Assembly: GCF_013911965.1 (NCBI RefSeq)
Contig: NZ_JACESE010000016.1
Coordinates: 20,660 to 84,659, forward strand
DNA: 64,000 nt
Direction of reading: 5' to 3'
Source of the DNA: Phenylobacterium sp.
Lineage (GTDB): Bacteria > Pseudomonadota > Alphaproteobacteria > Caulobacterales > Caulobacteraceae
Each line of letters begins with the position of its first letter. Position 1 is the first letter of the stretch. A model generated the notes under the pieces. That model had not been told where the DNA came from. It was given only the letters and a program-made list of their open reading frames with translations, and did not search any database. Below are positions 27,866 to 39,400 of this stretch, piece after piece. The position numbers and the translations under genes are program-made.

Positions 27866-29020
27866 GTGGCCATGTTCTCCAAGAAGTCCGCAGCGTCCGC
27901 ACCGGCGACGCCGGAGCGGTCCCGACCCGCCGCCGTGGCCCAGCTGCGCGCGGCGGTGGCCAATCCCTATGTGGGCGCCAGCGGCGCGGCCTTCCTCTTC
28001 CTCGCCACCCTCGCCGTCCTGGTCATGATCATCGGCGATCCGCAGGCCGGGGCGCCGGTCGTCCGCCTGCCCCTGGCGAAAGCCGTGGTGGCCGCGGCTC
28101 CGCCCGGCTGGCGCGAGGCCCTGACCATGGACGGGGCCGGCCCCGGCGTGACGGAGGAGGTGTTCGAGCTGTCGGAGGCGCCGGTCGAGGGCGAGCTGGC
28201 CGGCGAGGCGGTGATCACCCTGCCCGGCGGCCCGGGCCGCAGCCGGGTCCCCCTGCCGCCGGCGCCGATCGCCGGCCTTTCCGCCCCCGGCCCGAACGGT
28301 CCGCTGCCCGTGATCGCTCCCGACGGCCGCACGCCTGCCGAGGCCTATGCCCGGCCCTTCCGGTCGAACGGCAAGCCCAAGGTGGCCATCGTCGTCGGCG
28401 GCCTGGGTCTGAACGCCCGGGCGACGCGCGACGCCATCGAGCGGCTGCCGGGCGAGGTCACCCTGTCCTTCGTGCCCTATGCGGAGGGCCTGCAGGGCTG
28501 GATCGACCTGGCCCGCGAGCACGGCCACGAGGTGCTGCTCGAGACGCCGATGGAGCCCGTGGACTATCCCGACAACGATCCCGGCCCCTACACTCTGCTG
28601 GCCAGCTCCGGACCGGCCGAAACGACCAAGCGGCTGGAATGGCTGCTGTCGCGGGCCACCGGCTATTTCGGCCTCACCAACTATCTCGGCTCCCGCTTCC
28701 TGAACGCCGACCCGGCCATGGCCGCCTTCACCACGGCGCTGAAGGCCCGCGGCCTCGCCTTCGTCGACGACGGCCAGGCGGCGGGGCGCGGCATGGGGAT
28801 TCCCCGCGCTTCGGCGAGCCGCATCATCGACGATCAGCTGTCGGGCGAGGCGATCGACGAACAGCTTCTGGCCCTGGAGGCCCAGGCCCTGGAGCGCGGC
28901 CAGGCCCTGGGCTCCGGCTTCGCCTATCCCCTGACCATCGCCCAGGTCGCCGACTGGGCGCGCGAGGTCGAGCAGCGCGGCTACCAGCTGGCGCCGGCCT
29001 CGGCCCTGACCCGCCGATGA
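27866..29020 (+). CDS. divergent polysaccharide deacetylase family protein (YibQ-like)
   Basis: The 384-aa protein has one N-terminal membrane segment (about 39-57), a Pro/Gly-rich linker to residue 155, then the divergent polysaccharide deacetylase domain (KVAIVVGGLGLNARAT, LSFVPYAEGLQGW, LLETPMEP, TNYLGSRF, FVDDGQ). The family lies next to envC and ctpA in many proteobacteria, and its enzymatic activity is unproven. GTG at 27866 is preferred because AGAGG lies about 10 nt upstream; ATG 27872 is an alternative. Its stop overlaps the rppH start (ATGA). Confidence 0.9.
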   Translation: MAMFSKKSAASAPATPERSRPAAVAQLRAAVANPYVGASGAAFLFLATLAVLVMIIGDPQAGAPVVRLPLAKAVVAAAPPGWREALTMDGAGPGVTEEVFELSEAPVEGELAGEAVITLPGGPGRSRVPLPPAPIAGLSAPGPNGPLPVIAPDGRTPAEAYARPFRSNGKPKVAIVVGGLGLNARATRDAIERLPGEVTLSFVPYAEGLQGWIDLAREHGHEVLLETPMEPVDYPDNDPGPYTLLASSGPAETTKRLEWLLSRATGYFGLTNYLGSRFLNADPAMAAFTTALKARGLAFVDDGQAAGRGMGIPRASASRIIDDQLSGEAIDEQLLALEAQALERGQALGSGFAYPLTIAQVADWAREVEQRGYQLAPASALTRR

Positions 29021-29514
29021 CCTCCGGCGTCGCGCTTCCGCCCCACCTGGCGCCCTATCGGCCCAATGTCGGCGTCGTCCTCTTTCATCCGGACGGCAAG
29101 GTCTGGCTCGGCCGGCGCGTCGGGGCGCCGGGACCGTTCAACTGGCAGTTCCCGCAAGGAGGCGTCGATGCGGGCGAGGACCTGCAGGCGGCCGCCCTGC
29201 GCGAACTGGTGGAGGAGACCGGCGTCCGCTCGGTCACCGTCCTGGGCCGCACCGACGGCTGGCTGACCTACGACTTCCCGCCCGAGCATTCCGGCCACGG
29301 GGTCGGCAAGGCGTGGAAGGGGCAGCGGCAGGTCTGGTTCGCCGCGCGGTTCGACGGCGCGGAGTCCGAGATCGACCTTCAGGCCCATCCGCCGGTGGAG
29401 TTCGACGCCTGGCGCTGGGCCTATCTGTCCGAGGCGCCGGACGTGGTCGCGCCCTTCAAGCGAGAGGTCTACGCCCAGGTGGTGCGGGCCTTCTCCGTCT
29501 TCGCCGCCGGCTGA
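29017..29514 (+). CDS. rppH: RNA pyrophosphohydrolase RppH (Nudix)
   Basis: RppH removes pyrophosphate from 5' triphosphate mRNA ends and so triggers decay. The 165-aa protein has YRPNVGVVLFHPDGKVWLGRR, FNWQFPQGGVD and the complete Nudix box from GGVDAGED through RELVEETGV, plus the typical WKGQRQVWF segment. It is coupled upstream by ATGA overlap with the deacetylase-like gene and downstream by TGATG with an alpha/beta hydrolase gene. Confidence 0.96.
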   Translation: MTSGVALPPHLAPYRPNVGVVLFHPDGKVWLGRRVGAPGPFNWQFPQGGVDAGEDLQAAALRELVEETGVRSVTVLGRTDGWLTYDFPPEHSGHGVGKAWKGQRQVWFAARFDGAESEIDLQAHPPVEFDAWRWAYLSEAPDVVAPFKREVYAQVVRAFSVFAAG

Positions 29515-30272
29515 TGGCCGCCCCCGTCATCATGATCCACGGCGCCTTCTGCGGCGGCTGGACGTTCGACGCCTTCCGCCGCCCCTTCGAGGCGGCCGGC
29601 CGCAAGGTGCTGACCCCCGATCTGCGCGGGCATGGCGCCGGAGAGGGGCTGCAGGCGGTGGTCGGCCTCTCCATGCTCGACTACGCCCACGACATCGCCG
29701 ACCTGGCCGCCGGCCAGGACGAGCCGCCCGTCCTGGTCGGCCACTCCATGGGCGGGCTGGTGGCGATGCTGGCGGCGCGCCGCACGCCGGTGGCCGGGCT
29801 CGTCCTGCTGGCGCCCTCGCCGCCCTGGGGGGTGGCCGGCTGGAGCGTCGAGGAGGGCGTCACCGCCTTCGGCCTGCACCTGCTGGGGCCCTTCTGGGCC
29901 CAGGCGGTGACCCCCGACCGCGGCATCATGCTGCGCTACAGCCTCGACCGGGTTCCGCCGGGCGCGCGGCGGCCGATCCTGGAGCAGCTCAGCGCCGAGA
30001 GCGGCCGCGCCCTCTGGGAGACGCTGAACTGGTGGCTCGATCCGATGATGACCACCAGCCTGGGCGCGGGCCCGCCGGCCGCCCCGGCCCTCCTGCTGGT
30101 GGGCGAGAAGGACGTGGTGCATCCGCCGGCCACAGCGCGGCTGACCGCCGAGCGCATCGGGGCCGAGCACCGGATCCTGCCCGGCATGAGCCACTGGCTG
30201 CCGGGAGAGCCCGGCTGGGAGGACGTGGCGGGCCAGAGCCTGGCCTGGCTGGAGACCAGCCAGGCCGCCTGA
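29514..30272 (+). CDS. alpha/beta hydrolase
   Basis: The 252-aa protein has the hydrolase fold with an oxyanion-hole HGAFCGGW near residue 9, nucleophile Ser in GHSMGGLVAML (about 75-85), acid in LVGEKDVVHPP and His in GMSHWLPGE near the end. There is no signal peptide. Its ATG shares a base with the rppH stop, so it is the last gene of the plus-strand run from rlmH. Substrate unknown; esterase or lactonase are both possible. Confidence 0.9.
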   Translation: MAAPVIMIHGAFCGGWTFDAFRRPFEAAGRKVLTPDLRGHGAGEGLQAVVGLSMLDYAHDIADLAAGQDEPPVLVGHSMGGLVAMLAARRTPVAGLVLLAPSPPWGVAGWSVEEGVTAFGLHLLGPFWAQAVTPDRGIMLRYSLDRVPPGARRPILEQLSAESGRALWETLNWWLDPMMTTSLGAGPPAAPALLLVGEKDVVHPPATARLTAERIGAEHRILPGMSHWLPGEPGWEDVAGQSLAWLETSQAA

Positions 30273-30294
30273 CCGCTCCGGGGCGGAACGAGCC

Positions 30295-30960
30295 CTAGAA
30301 GGTGCGTTCGCTGTAGAGCAGGGTCGCCTGATCGTAGCCGCGCTCCAGCGGCGAGTCGTCGGGCTTCTTGAGCTGCACGAAGACCATGCCGGTGGACTCG
30401 GAGTCGGTGTAGTGCTCCCAGGCCATGGTCACCCGCTTGATGTTGTCGGGGCCCACCGCATAGTCGTTGCGCTGCAGGACCAGTTCCGGCTCGTGCAGGA
30501 AGGCCCAGATGTTCAGGGCCTCGACGATCGGCTCTTCCTCGCCGACGGGATAGTTGATCTGCATGTTGCAGACATTGTCGTTGGCGCCCTTGGGCAGGAC
30601 GGTGATGCTGTAGTCGCGGCCGCCGAGGCTGACCTCATAGGCGCCGGAGCGCCGGTTGCGCTTCATCCCCAGATCCTTGCCGACCTCCTCCACGGTCTTG
30701 CCCTCCTGAACCATGGGAATGCAGGCGCGGGTGAGGACCGAGAGGACCGCCGCCCCGTTGCCGGTGGTCGGCAGGGTCGGCTGTTCCACCGGAGCCGGGG
30801 CCGGGGCGGCCGGGGCCGCGGCGGGCGGAGCCGCCGTCTCGCCGGCCGCGGCGGGCGCGGGCGAAGTCCCGGGTTCCGGCGCCATGCCCGCGCCGTCCTG
30901 GGCGAGGGCCGGACCGGCGAGGCCGGTGAGCAGGATAAGGCTGGCGATGACGTTGCGCAT
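30295..30960 (-). CDS. secreted protein of unknown function
   Basis: The 221-aa protein begins with a signal peptide (MRNVIASLILLTGLAGPALA, cleavage after ALA near 20), then a Pro/Ala-rich linker (to about residue 63) and a compact C-terminal domain with two cysteines (RACIPMV and DNVCNMQ) that could form a disulfide. I do not recognise a named family. It is convergent with the hydrolase gene and lies downstream of the atp operon terminator, so it is a separate unit. Probably periplasmic. Confidence 0.8.
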   Translation of the reverse strand: MRNVIASLILLTGLAGPALAQDGAGMAPEPGTSPAPAAAGETAAPPAAAPAAPAPAPVEQPTLPTTGNGAAVLSVLTRACIPMVQEGKTVEEVGKDLGMKRNRRSGAYEVSLGGRDYSITVLPKGANDNVCNMQINYPVGEEEPIVEALNIWAFLHEPELVLQRNDYAVGPDNIKRVTMAWEHYTDSESTGMVFVQLKKPDDSPLERGYDQATLLYSERTF

Positions 30961-30985
30961 GGCGGAGTTCCCCTGACTCGAAGCT

Positions 30986-31027
30986 CAAAAGAAAAACGGC
31001 GGCATCACACTAAAGCGAAGCCGCCGT
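30986..31027 (-). terminator. Rho-independent terminator of the atp operon
   Basis: Read on the minus strand, ACGGCGGC pairs with GCCGCCGT around a 16-nt loop and is followed by TTTTTCTTTT. It begins about 58 nt after the atpC stop. Confidence 0.85.
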
Positions 31028-31085
31028 CGCAAGGCCTGTCACGGCCGTTTGAGGTTCCGCCGGCCGATTTGCCGGTCCCGGAGCC

Positions 31086-31352
31086 TCAGGCGGAGACCGC
31101 CACGGCCTGTTCGGCCAGGATGGTCAGGCCCGAGGCGGTGACGTCGGCGAAGCCGCCCTTCACCTCGTAGACGGTTTCGCGGCCCTCGTTACGCACCACG
31201 ACGCGCCCCTCGCGGAGCGTCGCCATGAAAGGCGCGTGGCCCGCCAGGACGCCGAAGTCGCCTTCGGAGCCCGGCGCGTCCACCTGGTCCACCGCACCGG
31301 AGAAGAGCTCCCGCTCCGGCGAGACGAGGGAGAAGTTCAGCTTCTCGGCCAT
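31086..31352 (-). CDS. atpC: F1F0 ATP synthase epsilon subunit (short form)
   Basis: The 88-aa protein contains the whole N-terminal beta-sandwich (LNFSLVSPERELFSG, PGSEGDFGVLAGHAPFM) and stops there. The E. coli epsilon has 139 residues with a C-terminal two-helix domain that inhibits ATP hydrolysis; that domain is absent. Alphaproteobacteria often use a separate zeta-type inhibitor instead, which is not in the window. It follows atpD by 6 bp and is the last gene of atpHAGDC. Confidence 0.96.
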   Translation of the reverse strand: MAEKLNFSLVSPERELFSGAVDQVDAPGSEGDFGVLAGHAPFMATLREGRVVVRNEGRETVYEVKGGFADVTASGLTILAEQAVAVSA

Positions 31353-31358
31353 GATCGC

Positions 31359-32993
<1,635 letters not shown>

Positions 32994-33866
32994 CTAGAGC
33001 GCCTCGGCGCCGGAGATGATCTCGATCAGCTCCTTGGTGATCTGCGCCTGGCGGGTGCGGTTGTACTGCAGGGTGAGGCTGGCGATCATGTCGCCGGCGT
33101 TGCGGGTCGCGTTGTCCATCGCGCTCATCTGGGCGGCGTAGAAGCCGGCCTGGTTCTCGAGCATGGCCGAGAAGAGCTGGACGGTCAGGTTGCGCGGCAG
33201 CAGGGTCTCGAGAATGCCCTCTTCCGACGGCTCGTACTCGTAGACCGCGCCCTTCAGGTCGACGGGGGCCGCCTCGTCCGAAACCTCGGCCGGGATCAGC
33301 TGACGCACGCTCGGCACCTGGCTGACCACCGACTTGAAGCGGCTGTAGACCAGGGTCACCACGTCGACCTCGCCGGCGTCGAACAGCTCGGTCACCTTGT
33401 CGGCGACCGCCTGGGCGACATCCATGGACGGGTTGGTCCCGGCCTCGAAGGTCTCGATGATCTTGCCGCTGTGCAGGCGGCGCAGCTGGTCGCGCGCCTT
33501 GCGGCCGACGACGATCAGCTTCACGTCCTTGCCCGCCGCCGTGAGGCTGGCGATCCGCTCGCGCGCGGCGCGCACGATGGAGGAGTTGAAGCCGCCGGCC
33601 AGGCCGCGGTCGGAGGTGGCGACCACCAGCAGGTGGCGGTCGTCACGGCCGGTCCCCGCCAGCAGGCGCGGCGCGCCCTCGCCCGACACGCCCCGGGCCA
33701 GGTTGGCGATGACCGAGGCCATCCGCTCGGCATAGGGCCGCGCGCTCTGGGCGGCGTCCTGGGCGCGGCGGAGCTTGGCCGCCGCGACCATCTGCATCGC
33801 TTTCGTGATCTTCTGCGTGGCTTTCACGCTTCCGATCCGATTGCGCATTTCCTTGAGGCTGGCCAT
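32994..33866 (-). CDS. atpG: F1 ATP synthase gamma subunit
   Basis: The 290-aa rotor shaft subunit starts [33 protein letters not shown] and ends with [26 protein letters not shown], the two conserved helices that form the coiled coil inside the alpha3beta3 ring. [14 protein letters not shown] is the usual central motif. It lies between atpA (23 bp upstream) and atpD (18 bp downstream). Confidence 0.98.
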   Translation of the reverse strand: MASLKEMRNRIGSVKATQKITKAMQMVAAAKLRRAQDAAQSARPYAERMASVIANLARGVSGEGAPRLLAGTGRDDRHLLVVATSDRGLAGGFNSSIVRAARERIASLTAAGKDVKLIVVGRKARDQLRRLHSGKIIETFEAGTNPSMDVAQAVADKVTELFDAGEVDVVTLVYSRFKSVVSQVPSVRQLIPAEVSDEAAPVDLKGAVYEYEPSEEGILETLLPRNLTVQLFSAMLENQAGFYAAQMSAMDNATRNAGDMIASLTLQYNRTRQAQITKELIEIISGAEAL

Positions 33867-33889
33867 CCCTTCGGGTTCCCGGCTCGGCC

Positions 33890-35982
<2,093 letters not shown>

Positions 35983-36110
35983 TCTGTGTCCGCCCGGTGC
36001 GTGTCAAAAGCCGCGGCGAGGAGATACTCGCCCCAGCTAAAGGCTTGAATGCGCTTGGGAAAGCACGTCGCCGAACTGGGCTGTGCGCCCCCCGGCCCTA
36101 AGCCGCGCGC

Positions 36111-36139
36111 CTGATAGCACGCGATTTTGGGCGCCGCAA
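36111..36139 (-). promoter_or_regulatory. predicted promoter of the atp operon
   Basis: On the minus strand TTGCGGC (36139-36133) and GCTATCAG (36118-36111) are separated by 14 bp, close to the Caulobacter housekeeping pattern TTGaCgS-N10-14-GCTANAWC as I recall it. It would give a leader of roughly 120 nt before atpH. Confidence 0.4.
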
Positions 36140-36172
36140 CCGAACCAGCGCCCAGGAAGACCGCCAATTCGC

Positions 36173-36475
36173 CTAGGCCGGCGTCGCCGCAACCGCCCGG
36201 CGGAACACGGCCGAGCCGCTGGCCGCCAGGGCGCCGTCGGCCTTCACCACCCGCCCGTGGGCGAAGACGAGGGTCCGCGTGGCCCGGTCGATCCAGGCCT
36301 CCACCGTCACCTCGTCCCCGGCCGCGACAGGCGCGCCGTAGTCCAGGGTGAGCGAGACGGCCGCCACGTCCTCGCCGCTTGCGCGCGCGAGCGCGGTTTC
36401 GAGGAGCACGGCGCAGGCGGCCGGCTGGTCCGGCACCCGGGCGGGACCGGAGATGGGGGAGGAGGAGCTCGTCAT
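36173..36475 (-). CDS. small hotdog-fold (acyl-CoA thioesterase-like) protein
   Basis: The 100-aa protein has hotdog-fold features: a helix CAVLLETALARASG followed by strands AAVSLTLDYGAPVAAGDEVTVEAWIDRATRTLVFAHGRV and AASGSAVFRRA. It is shorter than typical PaaI or FcoT thioesterases (130-140 aa), and the catalytic acid could not be placed. It lies alone between atpH and a small secreted protein, all on the minus strand. Function unassigned; an acyl-thioester substrate is inference from the fold. Confidence 0.7.
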   Translation of the reverse strand: MTSSSSPISGPARVPDQPAACAVLLETALARASGEDVAAVSLTLDYGAPVAAGDEVTVEAWIDRATRTLVFAHGRVVKADGALAASGSAVFRRAVAATPA

Positions 36476-36501
36476 GGCCGCGCTCCTTTAAGGATGTGGG
36501 C

Positions 36502-36535
36502 GAAAAAGAAAAGGGCGCCGGTCCGACCGGCGCCC
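36502..36535 (-). terminator. Rho-independent terminator after the small secreted protein gene
   Basis: GGGCGCCGGT pairs with ACCGGCGCCC around three nt; on the minus strand it is followed by TTTTCTTTTTC. It lies about 40 nt past the stop of the gene at 36577-36918. Confidence 0.88.
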
Positions 36536-36576
36536 GAAGTTGGCAGGCTCGACAATAGGCGGCTGGGAGGCCCGTC

Positions 36577-36918
36577 CTAGCGGTTGGCGACCTGCGTCTT
36601 GGGCAGGGCCGCGGCGTTGCAGGCGCCCAGCTGTTCGGAATCGAAGGTCTTGGCGCCGCGCTCGAAGGCGGTGACGGCGCCGAACTTCTTCGCCACGTCC
36701 TTGCAGGTCGAGGCCGCGAAGGTGCGCGAGGTCGGCGCGTTGGCGATGCATTCGCCGTCCTGGCAGACGAAGACCGCGCCGCCGGCCACCAGCTGGACCC
36801 GTTCGGCGACCGGGGTTTCGAGCTTGACGGTGACGACGGGCTGGGCGGCGGCGGCCTGGCCGGCGAGGGCGAGCGAGACGAAGGCGGCCGCAGCGGCCAC
36901 AGTGGTACGGAACATCAT
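36577..36918 (-). CDS. small secreted CC_3452-like protein
   Basis: The 113-aa protein has a signal peptide (about 1-24, ending AAAA before QPVVTV) and a mature part with four cysteines, two of them in FVCQDGECIANAPTSRTFAASTCKDVAKKFG and one near the end (LGACNAAAL). Pattern and location by the F1 genes recall the Caulobacter CC_3452 family. No enzymatic motif is seen; an extracytoplasmic disulfide-containing protein of unknown role is the safest description. It has its own terminator. Confidence 0.75.
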   Translation of the reverse strand: MMFRTTVAAAAAFVSLALAGQAAAAQPVVTVKLETPVAERVQLVAGGAVFVCQDGECIANAPTSRTFAASTCKDVAKKFGAVTAFERGAKTFDSEQLGACNAAALPKTQVANR

Positions 36919-37251
36919 TTCAGCACTCCAGCGTTGGGGAGGTCGGCGCAGGGGCGCCGGCTCAGGATCTCAGGCCGGCGATATCCCCACCGCCGCGGCG
37001 CCTGAACTAAGCATCGCTAAGATAACGGTGTTAAGATCGGCGGCAACCGCGAATTGCGCAGGGCCGCCATGCAAGTTTGCAGAGGCGCCGGGAGGCAAGC
37101 GCGCTCCGGCCGCGACGATCGGCGGCGCCGCGGCGTCGTGGAATCGCCGCGTTCATCCCCCATCAATCATGTCGCGCGTCTTGTTCGCCTTGCGCTAAGG
37201 ACGCGCGAACGCGCCCGCGCGGGCGCAGGACGAGACGACTTAGGACGACGA
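36919..37251. other. 333-bp intergenic region between divergent genes
   Basis: It should hold promoters for the small secreted protein gene (minus) and for PBP1A (plus). A relatively AT-rich patch at about 37005-37040 contains GCTAAGAT, similar to a Caulobacter -10, but no paired -35 was convincing. No coding frame with normal codon use, no RNA gene and no clear repeat was seen. Confidence 0.5.
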
Positions 37252-39237
37252 ATGGCCAACTCCCAATCGCCGGGACCCAACAGGCCCGGCCGCGGCGGCA
37301 AACCCAAGCGCACCCCGCTGCAGGCGGCGCTCTACTGGGGCGCCGTGCTTTCGGTCTGGGGCCTCATCTTCGTGGCCGCCTTCTTCGCCGTGTTCGCCGT
37401 CGACCTGCCCGACACCTCCAAGCTCTACGACGTGGAGCGGCAGCCCTCGATCTCCTATCTCGACCGGTCCGGGGCGCTGATCGCCGTGCGCGGCTCGCAA
37501 TATGCGCCGCCGGCCGACCTGGACGAGCTGCCCGACTACGTGCCCAAGGCCTTCATCGCCATCGAGGACCGCTGGTTCTACTGGCACTTCGGCTTCAATC
37601 CCTGGGGCATCATCCGCTCCCAGATCTACAACATGACCAATGACGGCGGGCCCCTGCGCGGCGGCTCGACCATCACCCAGCAGCTGGCGCGCAACCTCTT
37701 CCTGACCGCCGACCAGACCTATCGCCGCAAGGCCCAGGAACTCATCCTCGCCGTCTGGCTGGAGCTGAAGTTCTCCAAGAAGGAGATCCTCGAGCTCTAT
37801 CTGAACCGGGTCTATTTCGGCGCCGGCGCCTACGGCATCGAGGCCGCCTCGCAGCGCTATTTCAACAAGCCCGCGTCCGAGCTGACGATCGGGGAGTCGG
37901 CCCTGCTGGCCGGCATGATGAAGGGCCCCTCGCGCTACAGCCCCGTCTCGGCCACCGATCGGGCGGCGCGCCGCGCCACCATCGTGCTGGACGAGATGGT
38001 CCGCCTGGGCGCGATCACGCCCGAACAGCGGACCGAGGCCTTCAACAACCCCGTCCGCGTGAACCCGACCCTGGCCAACCAGCGGGCCCAGTACTTCGTC
38101 GACTGGGTGGACGACCAGGTGCGCTCCCTGGTGGGCGAGCCCATGGACGACCTGGTGGTGGAGACCACGCTGGACCTGCCGATCCAGACGGCGGCCGAGA
38201 ACGCGCTTCGCCGCGGGGTGGCCGCCGGCGCCGACCAGGGGGTCGGTCAGGGCGCGCTGGTCGCCCTCGACGGCGAGGGCCGGGTGCGCGCCTATGTCGG
38301 CGGCACCGACTACGCCGAGACCCAGTTCGACCGCGCCACCATGGCGCGGCGCCAGGCCGGCTCGGCCTTCAAGCCCTTCGTCTATCTGACGGCCATGGAG
38401 CAGGGCCGGACGCCCAATGTCCGCGTCGTCGACGCCCCCATCAAGATCGGCGACTGGGAGCCCAGAAACTACACCAACGATTATCGCGGCGAGATGAGCC
38501 TGCAGCAGGCCCTGGCGCTGTCGATCAACACCGTGGCCGCCCAGCTGGCCAACGAGGTGGGCACGGGCAATGTCGCGGCCACCGCGCGGCGCCTGGGCAT
38601 CACCTCCAAGATCCAGCTCGATCCGTCCATGGCGCTCGGCGCCGTCGAGGTCAGCCCCCTGCAGATGGCCCAGGCCTACGCGCCCTTCGCCAATGGCGGC
38701 TTCAAGGCGACCGGCTACGGCATCGAGCGCATCCGCACCTCCGACGGCCGCGTGCTCTACGACCACAATGTGGACAAGCCGCAGCGCCAGTCGGTGATCG
38801 GCTCCCCGGCCCTGCAGTACATGAACCAGATGCTGCGCCAGGTGGTGTCCAGCGGCACCGGCACGGCCGCCCGCGTCCCCGACTACGACCTGGCCGGCAA
38901 GACGGGCACCACCAACGACTACCGCGACGCCTGGTTCGTCGGCTATACGGGCGGCTTCGTGGCCGCCGTCTGGGTGGGCCAGGACGACAACACCCCCATG
39001 CGGCGCGTGTCCGGCGGCGGGGTCCCGGCGCGGATCTGGAAGGACTTCATGAGCTCGGCCCTGCCGCGGCTCAACGCCCAGCCCATTCCCGGGGGCACGG
39101 TCGAGGCCCCGCCGGAGGCGCCGCAGGCCGATCCGATCGGCGACCTGCTGGACGGCGTCGGCTCCATGATCGGCGGCGACGATCCGGCGCCCTCCCCCGC
39201 GCCCGCGCCGGCGGACCCCGAACCGATCCCCTTCTAG
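37252..39237 (+). CDS. penicillin-binding protein 1A (class A PBP)
   Basis: A bifunctional peptidoglycan synthase of 661 aa. A cytoplasmic N-terminus and one membrane segment (about 28-50) precede a GT51 glycosyltransferase domain with Glu105 in AIEDRWFYWHFGF and RGGSTITQQLARN (137-149). The transpeptidase domain has SAFK (371-374), SIN (424-426) and KTGT (550-553). The C-terminus is Pro/Ala-rich. The ATG at 37252 follows AGGA at good spacing. It is a stand-alone gene facing the convergent TonB receptor. Confidence 0.95.
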   Translation: MANSQSPGPNRPGRGGKPKRTPLQAALYWGAVLSVWGLIFVAAFFAVFAVDLPDTSKLYDVERQPSISYLDRSGALIAVRGSQYAPPADLDELPDYVPKAFIAIEDRWFYWHFGFNPWGIIRSQIYNMTNDGGPLRGGSTITQQLARNLFLTADQTYRRKAQELILAVWLELKFSKKEILELYLNRVYFGAGAYGIEAASQRYFNKPASELTIGESALLAGMMKGPSRYSPVSATDRAARRATIVLDEMVRLGAITPEQRTEAFNNPVRVNPTLANQRAQYFVDWVDDQVRSLVGEPMDDLVVETTLDLPIQTAAENALRRGVAAGADQGVGQGALVALDGEGRVRAYVGGTDYAETQFDRATMARRQAGSAFKPFVYLTAMEQGRTPNVRVVDAPIKIGDWEPRNYTNDYRGEMSLQQALALSINTVAAQLANEVGTGNVAATARRLGITSKIQLDPSMALGAVEVSPLQMAQAYAPFANGGFKATGYGIERIRTSDGRVLYDHNVDKPQRQSVIGSPALQYMNQMLRQVVSSGTGTAARVPDYDLAGKTGTTNDYRDAWFVGYTGGFVAAVWVGQDDNTPMRRVSGGGVPARIWKDFMSSALPRLNAQPIPGGTVEAPPEAPQADPIGDLLDGVGSMIGGDDPAPSPAPAPADPEPIPF

Positions 39238-39335
39238 GACGCCTGCGACAGGGATGCTCGCCCCACGGGGCGAGCATGACGCGTGCGGGCGGAGGGCGCA
39301 CCCGGACCTGCGGGCGCATCGCGCGACTGCGGACA

Positions 39336-39375
39336 GAAACGAAAAGGCCGGCCGGGGCGCCTCGCCCCGACCGGC
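39336..39375 (-). terminator. Rho-independent terminator of the TonB receptor gene
   Basis: GCCGGCCGGGGCG pairs with CGCCCCGACCGGC (one mismatch); on the minus strand a CCTTTTCGTTTC tail follows. A second hairpin without a T tail lies at 39254-39277 at the end of the convergent PBP1A gene. Confidence 0.75.
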
Positions 39376-39400
39376 GCTCTCCTCACACGCGGACGCAGGA

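Noticed and set aside
37169-37198. A nine-codon plus-strand frame (MSRVLFALR) before PBP1A
   Set aside because: Too short to judge, with no Shine-Dalgarno and no evidence of conservation.
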